The position numbers and the translations under genes are program-made. From Pycnopodia helianthoides (lineage: Eukaryota; Echinodermata; Asteroidea; Forcipulatida; Asteriidae), in NCBI GenBank assembly GCA_032158295.1, contig CM063247.1, positions 19,940,875 through 20,004,874 on the forward strand: a stretch of 64,000 nt of DNA, read 5' to 3'. Each line of letters starts with the position of its first letter. Position 1 is the stretch's first letter. The notes beneath the pieces were generated by a model. It had not been told where the DNA came from and made no database searches. It was given only the letters and a program-made list of their open reading frames with translations. Below, piece by piece: positions 25,401-31,450 of the stretch.

Positions 25401-25912
25401 CTAGGTACCCTCAAGCTCTGGACATTGGTGATGTACGGCACGGAGGTGCACCCCTTGGAGGACCACATTGGGCCCAACAACTGCCCGGAGGGACAGTTCC
25501 TCTCCACCGACGTCCACAAGGAAACAGTACCTTGAACGAAACGCAAATAGTGCACACTTGCCGGCCGTGCTACCAAACCTGCCAGACATGTTTCGGTCCG
25601 AACGACAACCAGTGCCTGACGTGCCCTCACAGCTACATTAAACGTGATGTGTACTGCATAACACCGCATCGCTACACCCGAAACGTCCTCCTGTCTGTGC
25701 TGCTGATGTGTGTGATCTTGTGTGCGCTGTTCTTCTTGCTGTTTCTAATACTGCAAGCGTACAGCCAGGGACTGTGCTGCTGGTCTGTGGGAGCCACACC
25801 CACAGAAAGTGGGTCTGATTATGAGTATCAAAAACTAAACAAGGATTTTGACTCGGATGGCGAGGACGATGGGCGAGACGTATACAATGGGAAGACAATG
25901 TCGCCAATTTGA
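1330..25912 (+). CDS. FURIN: furin-like proprotein convertase, 3' part of a multi-exon gene
   Basis: This is a calcium-dependent subtilisin-family (kexin/furin) endoprotease that cleaves precursor proteins after paired basic residues in the secretory pathway. Exons with GT-AG junctions and matching phases are at 1330-1418, 13863-14035, 17573-17785, 19672-19772, 20468-20570, 21368-21485, 22409-22719, then either 25097-25404 or 25405-25912. Visible landmarks are the catalytic His motif HGTRCAGE, the oxyanion Asn in WASGNGG, the catalytic Ser in [12 protein letters not shown], a complete P domain, a Cys-rich segment, one membrane span and a cytoplasmic tail with YQKL and an acidic cluster. The signal peptide, prodomain and catalytic-Asp exon are upstream of the window. 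A base appears to be missing at about 20530 and at about 25531; elsewhere the frame is open and well conserved, so sequence error is as likely as gene decay. Assignment to furin rather than another PCSK rests on the tail signals and is inferred. Confidence 0.93.
2513..2682 (+). repeat. dispersed 'GGCAAGGCCA' repeat, copy 1
   Basis: Starts 'ggccttgaatttcatcttt' and ends 'gttccaggcctgg'. Related copies are at 4672-4837 (reverse), 11397-11570, 15740-16021 (degenerate) and 30064-30263 (reverse, degenerate). Copies share 'catcttTGAGAnGGCAAGG', 'aaggggcaccaaggcca' and a terminal 'ggccatggcctc(c/t)gtggcc' palindromic core. Ends are mutually inverted (ggcctgg / ccaggcc), consistent with a small non-autonomous element. 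I do not know its family name. Confidence 0.7.
4252..4632 (+). mobile_element. TTAA-flanked MITE
   Basis: Begins AGGGAAATTAGGGCATTGG after TTAA (4248-4251) and ends with an imperfect inverted copy before TTAA (4633-4636). The inside is noncoding. Termini and target match the other TTAA elements in the window, but the internal sequence is a distinct, more diverged subfamily. Confidence 0.6.
4672..4837 (-). repeat. dispersed 'GGCAAGGCCA' repeat, copy 2
   Basis: Reverse-oriented copy of the element at 2513-2682, recognised by 'ccatggcctccgttg', 'ccttggtgcccctt' and 'atctcaaagatgaaattcc'. A further related fragment follows at 4845-4990. Confidence 0.7.
5363..5714 (+). mobile_element. candidate DNA-transposon relic with CAGGGCT termini
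   Basis: The left end CAGGGCTAGAATTT and right end AAATTCGAGCCCTG are imperfect inverted repeats. TATCA occurs immediately outside both ends and may be a 5-bp target duplication. Inside, 'actggcc' and 'ccggacttgtctgg' type motifs repeat. No transposase reading frame is visible. Confidence 0.45.
6455..6560 (+). repeat. near-perfect hairpin enclosing part of a tRNA-Asn-like sequence
   Basis: Arms at 6455-6492 and 6524-6560 are inverted repeats of about 37 bp with one or two differences. The loop carries the anticodon arm (acgttaatccgg) and a T-arm (ggttcaaatccc) like those of the fuller tRNA-Asn-like element at 21557-21785. It appears to be an internally deleted copy lacking the D arm. Confidence 0.7.
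6580..6857 (+). repeat. degenerate MITE, 'tgtgaacattg' family
   Basis: Shares the internal module 'agctcaatcggt...cacaacataatagtga', a poly-C-interrupted middle, and 'aaatctgtgaacattg' with the TTAA MITEs at 8146 and 33713. The right end 'tgcgcactctttaa' retains a TTAA-like boundary; the left end is lost. Confidence 0.55.
7018..7372 (-). repeat. SINE-like dispersed repeat with tRNA-type B box
   Basis: A reverse B box (gggattcgaaccc) lies at about 7292, followed by 'ctgctgacaacaccagagctt', which reads as a tRNA-derived head on the minus strand. Related SINE-like pieces with 'accgggg/ttcgaacccgcac' and 'aaacacca' are at 9425-9740, 18700-18900 and 20208-20340. No target duplication could be fixed. 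Confidence 0.55.
8146..8479 (+). mobile_element. TTAA-flanked MITE, AGGTATTGTACAC family
   Basis: A 334-bp element between TTAA at 8142-8145 and TTAA at 8480-8483. Termini AGGTATTGTACACTTTTGG and the reverse complement of 'agtgtacagggcct' form an imperfect inverted repeat. The body is very similar to the copy at 33713-34051 (both contain 'gctcaattggtcatcgagg' and 'cgataattacta/cgtgataaaaacta'). Confidence 0.85.
9425..9740 (-). repeat. SINE-like dispersed repeat
   Basis: Contains 'atatagcacctttt', 'gccagaaacaccggggc', 'ggacgaagaaattgtgg' and a reverse B-box-like 'accggggctctaacccgc', in the same order as in the copy at 18700-18900 (which lacks the tRNA-like end). Probably a composite SINE; family not assigned. 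Confidence 0.5.
9885..10080 (+). mobile_element. small inverted-repeat element with ATATGGGGCAGAGGG termini
   Basis: Termini 'gatatggggcagagggt' and 'accctctgccccatat' are inverted repeats about 180 bp apart. A second copy in reverse orientation is at 21017-21200 in the same gene's intron. The interior has long poly-C, poly-T and poly-G runs. Non-autonomous; superfamily unknown. Confidence 0.7.
10735..10955 (+). repeat. possible 3' end of a non-LTR retrotransposon
   Basis: T-rich sequence ending in 'gcaattcggcagtatgctgctatg' and an (AAAT)n-like tail 'aaataaataaa'. A similar architecture (…'cagcccgttaggctgctataa'… then A-rich) is seen at 13640-13840. The short microsatellite tail is typical of CR1/L2-like elements, but no reverse-transcriptase sequence is present, so this is tentative. 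Confidence 0.35.
11397..11570 (+). repeat. dispersed 'GGCAAGGCCA' repeat, copy 3
   Basis: Closely matches 2513-2682 from 'cctggaatttcatctttga' to 'ttatttcaggcctgg'. A truncated fragment with the same end, followed by the same 'cactcactgtaca' flank, is at 11040-11106. Confidence 0.75.
12462..12652 (+). repeat. minisatellite, unit about 75-80 bp
   Basis: Two full and one partial unit containing 'cttgctgctgagggac', 'gtgagggcctgg' and 'tttccttgtggagtgtat'. Open frames seen on the opposite strand here only reflect the repeat. Confidence 0.8.
13372..13590 (+). repeat. tandem duplication, about 155-bp spacing
   Basis: 'atcaacttgataccatcact' followed by 'cctaattgtcctgagaaa' occurs twice, each copy preceded by a 'gaatgcctac/gaaatgcctac' motif. 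It lies in the 12.4-kb intron, just upstream of the exon at 13863. Confidence 0.75.
13863..14035 (+). CDS. FURIN: furin-like catalytic-domain exon
   Basis: Acceptor 'gatcctag', donor 'aaag|gtatt'. The exon completes a Gly codon with the previous exon, then encodes 57 codons running [16 protein letters not shown], an [12 protein letters not shown] segment with DDGKTVDGP, and ends VTK in phase 0. These match the calcium-binding and substrate-pocket region of the subtilisin fold in furin (SWGP segment). Length and boundaries are those of the corresponding exon in other furins. Confidence 0.95.
14065..14440 (+). repeat. direct tandem duplication, two units of about 180-190 bp
   Basis: Each unit runs from 'catgc(t/c)gggaagtcaat' through 'aatcaggggttggtacaca' to 'gtgtcaacatccgacatctg'. 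The units differ by small indels, including a short segment missing before 'agtgaaaaaa' in unit 2. Confidence 0.85.
14985..15215 (+). repeat. dispersed repeat, copy shared with 17870-18175
   Basis: Both segments carry 'atggctattgtttttc/atggctgttattttctt', 'gaa(t/g)tcat(a/g)ctctttgatc', 'aaaggtggcaatgtcatca/aaaggtggaaatgtcatca' and 'tcaacatacctcc' in the same order. Function and family unknown. Confidence 0.6.
15740..16021 (-). repeat. degenerate 'GGCAAGGCCA' repeat cluster
   Basis: Two partial reverse copies with 'attgcctcc', 'ccttggtgcccct', 'ggttccaataaaagtttaca' and 'gaggccagcatgtac'. Related to the elements at 2513 and 4672. Confidence 0.55.
16624..17511 (+). mobile_element. two adjacent TTAA-type MITEs, the first split by a hairpin element
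   Basis: Copy 1 starts after TTAA at 16624-16627. It carries 'tgtgaccca(a)cat', 'caaaaacctgtgaaag'-like and 'gtgcaaatctgtgaacattt' modules and is interrupted at 16880-17079. Copy 2 starts at about 17164 and ends CCT|TTAA at 17505-17511 with 'gttgtacactccct'. The copies abut at 'ctgtaaaagcaca'. Confidence 0.7.
16880..17079 (+). repeat. 'AGCTGCTTAAGCA' hairpin element, nested
   Basis: Starts 'gggcccaatttcatagact' and ends 'ctctatgaaattgagccc'; the arms are rich in 'tgctaagcag'. Related elements: 19885-20045, 21796-21985, 28032-28317 and 38374-38659. It interrupts the MITE at 16624 after 'gacca', as shown by comparison with the intact copy at 17164-17511. Confidence 0.8.
17573..17785 (+). CDS. 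FURIN: furin-like exon with the oxyanion-hole asparagine
   Basis: Acceptor 'gggtgtatag', donor GTAAGT, 71 codons in phase 0 at both ends. It encodes [17 protein letters not shown] (Asn of the oxyanion hole, human furin Asn295), then [14 protein letters not shown], then [18 protein letters not shown]. All the cysteines and the GYTNSIYT strand of the furin catalytic domain are conserved. It ends 'NEKEV', joining in frame to 'ITTDL' of the next exon. Confidence 0.96.
17786..19671 (+). other. 1.9-kb intron
   Basis: Contains the second copy of the repeat described at 14985 (17870-18175) and a SINE-like fragment at 18700-18900. No coding signal is visible elsewhere in it; open frames at 18296-18496 and 19382-19573 have no recognisable product. 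Confidence 0.8.
18700..18900 (+). repeat. SINE-like dispersed repeat fragment
   Basis: Carries 'tgtagcaccttattagggt', 'cagccactgccagaaacacc', 'ctaagcgataagtgaactggg' and 'catccgaaggacgaagcaat', in the same order as in 9425-9740. Confidence 0.55.
19672..19772 (+). CDS. FURIN: furin-like exon with the catalytic serine
   Basis: Acceptor 'tggtttttcag', donor GTAAGT. It encodes [19 protein letters not shown] then [14 protein letters not shown], with the catalytic Ser in SGTSASAP (human furin Ser368). It ends with two bases of a codon (aa) completed by the first base of the exon at 20468 to give Asn-Pro. The motif is intact, so this part of the enzyme is predicted active. Confidence 0.96.
19773..20467 (+). 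other. 0.7-kb intron with hairpin and SINE fragments
   Basis: Holds half of an 'AGCTGCTTAAGCA' element (19885-20045) and a SINE-like piece (20208-20340) with 'gccttgctcaaggacatg' and 'ggccgggctcgaaacc'. It ends with a pyrimidine-rich tract and 'ctgtag'. Confidence 0.8.
20468..20570 (+). CDS. FURIN: furin-like exon with a single-base frame break
   Basis: Acceptor 'tcttctgtag', donor 'aaag|gtatac'. Frame 1 reads [21 protein letters not shown] and then meets TAG at 20532-20534. From 20531 the frame one base earlier reads [13 protein letters not shown], exactly the furin continuation (compare NDWATNG), and its end phase fits the next exon. So one base is missing relative to the family between about 20526 and 20531. 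This is either a real frameshift or a one-base sequencing error; splice sites and the rest of the exon are intact. Confidence 0.93.
21017..21200 (-). mobile_element. second copy of the ATATGGGGCAGAGGG element
   Basis: Reverse-oriented copy of the element at 9885-10080, sharing 'cataacactattttcctctt', 'aattcctgagattccaagca' and the 'ccctctgccccatatcgag' end. It sits between the exons ending 20570 and starting 21368. Confidence 0.75.
21368..21485 (+). CDS. FURIN: furin-like exon, end of catalytic domain and start of P domain
   Basis: Acceptor 'ctcccgacag', donor GTAAAA. Its first two bases complete the Val codon begun in the exon at 20468. It encodes [19 protein letters not shown] then [17 protein letters not shown] and ends with two bases of Arg. 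SHSYGFG(Y)GLLDA is diagnostic of kexin/furin proteases, marking the close of the catalytic domain before the P domain. Confidence 0.95.
21557..21785 (+). repeat. element whose inverted ends include a tRNA-Asn-like sequence
   Basis: A tRNA-like sequence lies at 21686-21759: D arm 'agctcagttggtagag', anticodon loop 'acgttaa' (GTT, Asn), T-loop 'gttcaaatcc', and G-U-rich acceptor pairing. The T stem is poor, so this is a pseudogene or SINE head rather than a working tRNA. The left end (21571-21617) is an inverted copy of the T-arm-plus-3' flank, giving terminal repeats of about 45 bp. An internally deleted relative is at 6455-6560. Confidence 0.65.
21796..21985 (+). repeat. 'AGCTGCTTAAGCA' hairpin element
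   Basis: Starts 'atcatagagctgcttaagca' and ends 'taagcagctctatgaaattgggccc'. Same family as 16880-17079, inserted next to the tRNA-Asn-like element. Confidence 0.75.
22409..22719 (+). CDS. FURIN: furin-like P-domain exon
   Basis: Acceptor 'gatttccaaaag', donor G|GTAAGG. A 104-residue exon completing Arg with the previous exon, then [56 protein letters not shown] and [19 protein letters not shown]. This is the jelly-roll P domain that stabilises the catalytic domain. The usual RGD of mammalian furin/PC P domains (RRGDL) is RGN here. The exon is GC-rich compared with flanking introns, as expected for constrained coding sequence. It ends in phase 1 at 'NHG', which both downstream terminal exons can complete. 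Confidence 0.96.
22720..25096 (+). other. 2.4-kb intron
   Basis: Mostly unique-looking sequence with repeated 'tgtgaattgatttcttgatt' and 'cccatttttggctgtattgtaca' type segments between 23730 and 24130. 'gaagatcatcat' is duplicated at 24950-24975. No exon found. The intron ends with a pyrimidine tract and 'cctag' before exon A. Confidence 0.75.
25097..25404 (+). CDS. FURIN: furin-like alternative terminal exon A
   Basis: After acceptor 'ttcttacctag', the phase-1 frame encodes [20 protein letters not shown], then a Cys-containing stretch ([14 protein letters not shown]), a moderately hydrophobic end, and stop TAG at 25402-25404. The start aligns residue for residue with exon B (both GTxxxxxLVxYGTExxPL…GPxxC…LS), so A and B are tandem duplicates of the last P-domain exon and would be used alternatively. 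Exon A would give a convertase without the tail of exon B. A cryptic donor within it (for example near 25200) cannot be excluded, and expression is unproven. Confidence 0.75.
25405..25912 (+). CDS. FURIN: furin-like terminal exon B: Cys-rich, transmembrane, cytoplasmic tail
   Basis: Acceptor 'tttgcgcctag'. It encodes [19 protein letters not shown] and [14 protein letters not shown], reaching TGA at 25533-25535. The frame starting at 25532 continues the protein: [16 protein letters not shown] with further CxxC pairs, a hydrophobic span ([20 protein letters not shown]…), then a tail with YEYQKL and [12 protein letters not shown], ending at TGA 25910-25912. One base is therefore missing at about 25530. 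YQKL resembles the furin YKGL endocytic/TGN motif and SDGEDD the CK2-regulated acidic cluster, so the product should cycle between trans-Golgi network and cell surface (inferred). Confidence 0.9.
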
Positions 25913-26310
25913 AACCACAGACAGCAAGATTCTTAATAAAAAAAAAACATAGATTTTGTTTTTGTTTATTTTATTTTTTTTGTAAAAGTAGAATGGGGGA
26001 GTTGAAATATATATTTATTGTGTTAATTAATCAGTCTATTGTAAGAAGACAATTTGAGACCAGTGCCCAATTTAAGAAAGCTGCTTAACCCTCCTACTGT
26101 CAGTGACTCTTGGCAACATTTTCCAGTGAGTTGACCAACCATTTGAAACCATTCGACTGCCAAGGTTGTGTACTGTGGCACAATTGTGCACAGAACTAAC
26201 TGTGTACTGTGTACATGCATGCCCTCATGGTATCATATTGCAGGCTGGCATAGTTTATCTATCATTCAAAACCACAGTGAATGGTATTGAATGGTCAGAC
26301 AGCAAGAGGG
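25913..26310 (+). other. 3' untranslated / downstream region of the convertase gene
   Basis: An AATAAA lies only 22 bases after the stop (25935-25940), too close to be a certain poly(A) signal; further T-rich sequence follows. The true 3' end cannot be set from sequence alone. Confidence 0.5.
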
Positions 26311-26314
26311 TTAA

Positions 26315-26638
26315 AGGGTGGGTATACCTTTGGTAACTACTCCAAAACATTAATTACTTGGTAAGAAGCACTGCAGCTGTTGATAATGTACAACATTTTG
26401 AGAAACAATTCCCTTCAAAGGAATGTGGCTTTAGAGAGAGAGAGATTTGAAAACATTTCAATCTGAGAATTACGGATTATTTTTCTTGCGTGGACATAAC
26501 CAGATTTTCAGCGATATCTCAAAAACTCTATCACCTTTTGAAATGAAATTTTCACTGGTTAGTTTTATTGTATATATCTACATTTATATAGGATTAAAAC
26601 AATCAAAGGGTTCCGAAAACCAAATGTTAACTTTGCCT
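26315..26638 (+). mobile_element. TTAA-flanked MITE
   Basis: A 324-bp element between TTAA at 26311-26314 and TTAA at 26639-26642. Ends are AGGGTGGGTATACCTTTGG and 'aaatgttaactttgcct'. Includes an (GA)n tract and 'gatatctcaaaaactctatc'. A subfamily distinct from the other TTAA elements here. Confidence 0.7.
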
Positions 26639-26642
26639 TTAA

Positions 26643-29058
26643 GTATAGGCCCTTGTAGTTTGTAATTGGATGGGAGACCTTCCCTTGTTTCACAAAACAC
26701 TAAGATTGGTCTTAAGATGTCTGTCAAATCTTGGCTGCTGATCAAAGTGTGATGTCACGATGCAAATCACCACGGTGATATTGGCAACTCATCTTAAGAT
26801 GAATCTTAGCGCTTTGTGAAATCGAGCCCTGGTCCCTTTATTTGAAATTAAAAGAAAAAGTATTATCTGTGTCACTGTGTGTACTGGGAACCACGCAAAG
26901 AAAGTCCTAGAATCTTTTGGAAAGAGCTTGTTGACTCACGCTGAAACTAATCTCAAAACTGCCAATAAGACTACAAAGCATTATTGAAACTCGCTGTTAC
27001 CAGAGGAAAACTTTGATGTGAAAGGAACTTGACTTGAAAGGATTTGTATTCATGTGGAAGTGCCTATTGCTTCCATAGGAGGTGACAAATATCTCCAAAT
27101 CTCAACTTCAGAATCTCAACTTCCTCTTGACTCATGTTCCAGGCCCCTTGTGAGTCTCCACTGTGTGTTATAAATTCCATACATCTGCTCTTTTCCATTC
27201 ACAGGGAAAAAAATGGCCTCACAAAACTACACTTTATTTTTAAACAACAGTCTATAGATCAGCATTTCCACTGTTACTCATTTTCCATTGATCCCAGAAA
27301 TCTGACAGGGTTTTCATAACTTTGTAGTCGAGATTTGCAGTTGATTTTAAACAAATTTCAATGTACAAAGTCAAGAAAACTATTTAGAATTTTGTTTTAT
27401 TCCTGTGGCCAGTTCACACCTTTTCGAGAAATAGCACAATTAATGTAGATACTCATAAATAAAGTTGAAACCCTATGTATGAAAATTAGTGTTGCCCTCC
27501 ACCGTTCGATGTTATGAAGCGCAGCGTGTGCTAGGCTACGTCCCTGTCCTGCAGGCAAAAAAATAAACTCTTTTTAAACCAGTCACCTCATTATGAAATC
27601 AAACCCACAACTTGTTCACAGTATTGATCCCCTGCACGCACAGCACACGCGGCTACTGTCTGCGACGCTCACCTTAATGGAGGTCAACAGCAAAGGTGGG
27701 GAATTCGGGCTGAAATGTGAAATGTGCAGTGGAGGCCATTTCAGCAAGCAACTCTTTTGATGCAACAATAGGTCAGTGCAGACAATGACCATTGCTATCA
27801 ATGATATAACAAAACATTTGCTTGCTGAAATGGCGCCCATGCGTGTGTCAGTTCCAACAATAGATAGAGCTCCAGTTCCCCTTTGGCGCTCTGTAATCTT
27901 TGGTCAACAGGTAGGCGTGTAGATAGAAATCGCTGTACGCTGTATTAACACAGGTACATTGACTCTCAAAATGGAACAACCAAAATCATTGTGATGATTA
28001 CATCGGGTCCATACAGCAGATGTTTGCACCAGGGCCCTATTTCATAGCGCTGCTTAATGGCCAATTTTGTGCTTACTGTGCGAGTTCCATTTCATAGCGC
28101 TGTTATTAAACCGTAAGCAAATGAAAAGACATGCTAACCATCACCTACTTACAGTATGAAAATGAATGATGTAACGATGCAAATTCATGGTGAACGCACA
28201 GGCTGGCCGCCCAATTTTTCTTGCTAACCTGTGAAATACGCTTACGTTTAACAAACTTTTCTGCTACAGTAAGCGCAAAAATTTGCTTACCGTTAAGCAG
28301 CGCTATGAAATTGGCCCAGGTTTTGGATGTTAGCTTGCATGGTAGCAAGAAGGTACAGCTCAGTAATTGTGAAATTGTGGGTTGGATTCCCATTTGAGTT
28401 TCATGTGGACATTTCCTACAGGACTCTGAACACACAAAGTATGGACTACCTTACAATCTTAGTCGGGTAAGGGCAAAGCTTCACCTGGAAAAGATAATTA
28501 AAAAAACTTGCCACTAAAATGCCGCGTCAAAATTAGGTATAAATTATCTGTCTGTAAATCAGCAGGTTTGTGTTTATTTTAGGTTTTCAGATACAGTTTT
28601 CTCGAAATTTGACTTCATTTTAGAGGGAAATATTTCACAGGAAAAACAATGGTTCTAGTATGAACTTTATAATCGGTAAGCTTTCAGACTGAAAGTAAAC
28701 AAACAGTGTTGTTTATCCTTACCAATTCTGTATAATACCTTTAAGAAGCTGAACAGTCTTGTAATGAATTATTGAAGCATCTTTCACTTTGGGTGTTTTA
28801 ACCTCAACATACATGTACGTGAAAGTTTTGCATTATTTTGTAACCATTTGTGACCCTATGTAGGGAAGCCGTAACCCTTCGACCTATGACCCTTGATTAT
28901 TACTCCAATCAAATGACAAGAGTCTGTGTAGGATTTATGTACTGTCAACCCTCGTTATAAAGAGCACGTTGTAAAAAAGCTCTGCGTGTAAAGAGTACAC
29001 TCTTAAGTCCCGAATCTTGTTTTATACGTTGTGTTTCTTTGCTTTTCTGTCCTCTAAA
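26643..29058. other. intergenic region, no gene seen
   Basis: Contains a small hairpin element at 26690-26832 (ends 'tttcacaaaacactaagatt' and 'aatcttagcgctttgtgaaa'), an 'AGCTGCTTAAGCA'-type element at 28032-28317, and a worn MITE at 28490-28745. Open frames such as 27616-27840 and 28145-28435 have no recognisable motif. AATAAA motifs occur near 27458. Confidence 0.6.
28032..28317 (+). repeat. long 'GCTGCTTAAGCA' hairpin element
   Basis: Ends 'gggccctatttcatagcgct' and 'agcgctatgaaattggccc' are inverted. The inside has 'tgatgtaacgatgcaaat' and 'gcaagaaaatt' motifs shared with 38374-38659, defining a longer subfamily than 16880-17079. Confidence 0.75.
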
Positions 29059-29437
29059 AGGAACATTACAGAATTGGTTTTTGCTAACAAAACAGTTGCT
29101 GGCAGTGTAAGCACTTTATGTAATCCACCATACATAAACTGACAAACCTGTAGAAGTTTGAGATCAATCGGCCATCTGGGTCACGAGAAAATAGTGAACA
29201 AAAAAACGATTACACATTTGCATGAAATCATATAGATTTAACAAATGAATAAAACGCTCACTGAGCGATAAACTCCAATCGGAAAATTAGTTTATTCATC
29301 TCTCAACAAATATGGCATTTCAGACTGAAATATTTCAAGGGATGTTTTCTACTATCGTCATCATGAGACCGTGTAAGTTTTATGTAAATCTGTGATCAAA
29401 AGTATGTTTTTTTCTCTACCAATTCTGTTATGTTCCT
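29059..29437 (-). mobile_element. TTAA-flanked MITE, AGGAACATTACAG family, copy 2
   Basis: Reverse-oriented relative of 770-1135. The right flank is TTAA (29438-29441); the left flank is TAAA, a likely point change. Contains 'actgagcgataaactccaat' and 'gatcaatcggccatctggg'. Confidence 0.8.
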
Positions 29438-30063
29438 TTAATATAACAATGTTCCTGTATATAAAAAGGTAATTTGGCCAGTCCAGGCGATCATGCTATA
29501 ATGAGGGTCGACTGTAATATGTACAATCAATCGAATAATACTCAAGTCAAACTCCTTTTTAAAAGAAAATCTATATATTTAGAAAACTTTTAGCATTTGT
29601 AAATAAGAGACGATGCTTACCACAGTGTGCCTTTTATATCTCTCTGAACCGTACAGTATGTTGACTATGGCAAGACATGGTGCATCACATAGTTGGTTTT
29701 CATGTCAGGAAATCCTATGTCTCACATAGTCTCATGCTTTAGGTTCTTGTGTATATACATGTACAGGTGTTATCAAAACTCTACATAATTATTACGGATA
29801 TTTATTAGACAAAAGCTTTTCGTACGTTGGTTGGGGACTGTCCAGCGAATGATTTTTGTCTAGCAATTTTGGATCATTCAGACTGCTCATGTTTTGTGCA
29901 CACCGAATGCTAATATCGAGCAGCAAATGATGACTTGAGTGGCAACTGGTACATTTTGTTTAACATTTCGCTATGCCACACAAGGGAAATCGTTCACAAG
30001 CATGCTACTTTAAAAATTGCATACCATCTGTCAGGTTAAACTTGTGACCAGAACACATGCATT

Positions 30064-30263
30064 ACCAGGCCTTGAGTTAACCCATGGCATCCACAGCAAT
30101 TGCCGTGGTGCCCTGTGTTTGTTGATGTGGTGCCCTGTGTTTGTTGCTGTGGTGCCCTTAGCAATATTCCAATACAAATTGACATTTTTCTCATAGAAGT
30201 GCCCCATACCAGAGGAAAACTGCCACGCCCCTTCAAGAGCGAAGTTCAAGGTCTGTACTACTG
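30064..30263 (-). repeat. degenerate 'GGCAAGGCCA' repeat with a 25-bp internal duplication
   Basis: Reverse copy in which 'gtggtgccctgtgtttgttg' is locally duplicated; it ends 'aagttcaaggtctgtact'. Related to 2513-2682. Confidence 0.5.
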
Positions 30264-30718
30264 CCAACAATTTTGTTCTTTAAACTAAATTGAGGCACAC
30301 CTGGCAATTGTTCCCTTACCTCACAGACTACACAAAGCTGACCCCCCCCCCCCAATACACACACCCTTATGGGGTGCCTGTGGGTCTGCTTTGTTCTATT
30401 GTTCCCTTTTCTGAAGAATTCCCCTGTAGGGTCCTGGTTGATCAAAGAATTCCTTGTAAGGTCCATTGTTCTGTTGTGTTTTGGACCCATGTGTGTAGTC
30501 CACACATGTACATCCTCTTAATAATAGTTGGATACATGCCTCACCACAAGGGCAAGGGAGTAGCATTGCCACGATTGCAATTTCACTGATTCATGTGATA
30601 TTGACCACATTCATCGGCTTTCTTGTTTTCCCAAGCAATTCTTGTGAATCTTGAAAAGTTACAACAATCATTCAGAAAAAAACTTAGTGTTGTTATTACC
30701 CACAGTTTAATCGAGGGG

Positions 30719-30835
30719 GTGGACCGTTGATAATAGCTCCCCTACCTAGGTATCGGAAGTTGACAAACTAGTCGTGGGAACTACTCCTAGTTTGTCAACC
30801 TCAATACCGAGGGGAGCTAATATCGACTGTCCACC
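30719..30835. repeat. compact inverted-repeat element, about 117 bp
   Basis: Left arm from 'ggtggaccgttgataatagc' and right arm to 'gctaatatcgactgtccacc' pair almost throughout, leaving a loop of about 15 bp. Short foldback MITE; no target duplication identified. Confidence 0.75.
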
Positions 30836-31018
30836 TGCAATTGTGTTGTACAATGTATTTGCATTTACTACACCTCACACTTCTCTTGTTCGGAATCATT
30901 ATGGAGCTCGGGGAAATCCAGACTAACATTTATTTTACGTGTACCGCTAGCTTTTCCTGTTTATGTAGTAGCTACAGGGCGAGGGCGATCGAAATGTTCA
31001 CGGACTGTTCCTTGCTCG

Positions 31019-31201
31019 ATAATACACCGATCCAGTAGGCCACGCCCCATGACAAATTGACCAATCACAATGCGTGATTTAAGGTCCGACACTATACTGC
31101 CATTTTGTCCGACAAAAACAACGTGCACGGCGGACGGGGGGGACACGCGACACGTTTGGTCGTTGCTATGGTGGGCGTAGCCTACTGGATCGGTGTATTA
31201 T
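31019..31201. mobile_element. MITE with perfect 22-bp terminal inverted repeats
   Basis: ATAATACACCGATCCAGTAG at the left and its exact inverted copy at the right (31180-31201). The interior is GC-rich with 'gaccaatcacaatgcgtga'. Adjacent to a related element at 31230-31450. Confidence 0.8.
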
Positions 31202-31229
31202 ACACACCCATGCGACAGTTCCACGATCA

Positions 31230-31450
31230 ACCGGTCCATTAAGCCCCACCCTTTTAACATATTGACCAATCATAGCATTGGCCGCATCACCACTGCACAC
31301 GTGGGCAGCACGTGTGCATCTCTCCAATGCCACACTCACGACATAAACGTGCTCCCTTCAAGTATACGCGCGCACGCATGCTTACTTTTCTAATGGGCGT
31401 GTCGGACTTTCGGTGGTGAACACGTAAGGGGTGGAGCTTAATGGATTGGT
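31230..31450. mobile_element. MITE related to and adjacent to the 31019 element
   Basis: Ends 'accggtccattaagccccac' and 'gtggagcttaatggattggt' are imperfect inverted repeats. The layout (cg-rich end, then 'attgaccaatcatagca') parallels the neighbour at 31019-31201. Confidence 0.7.
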
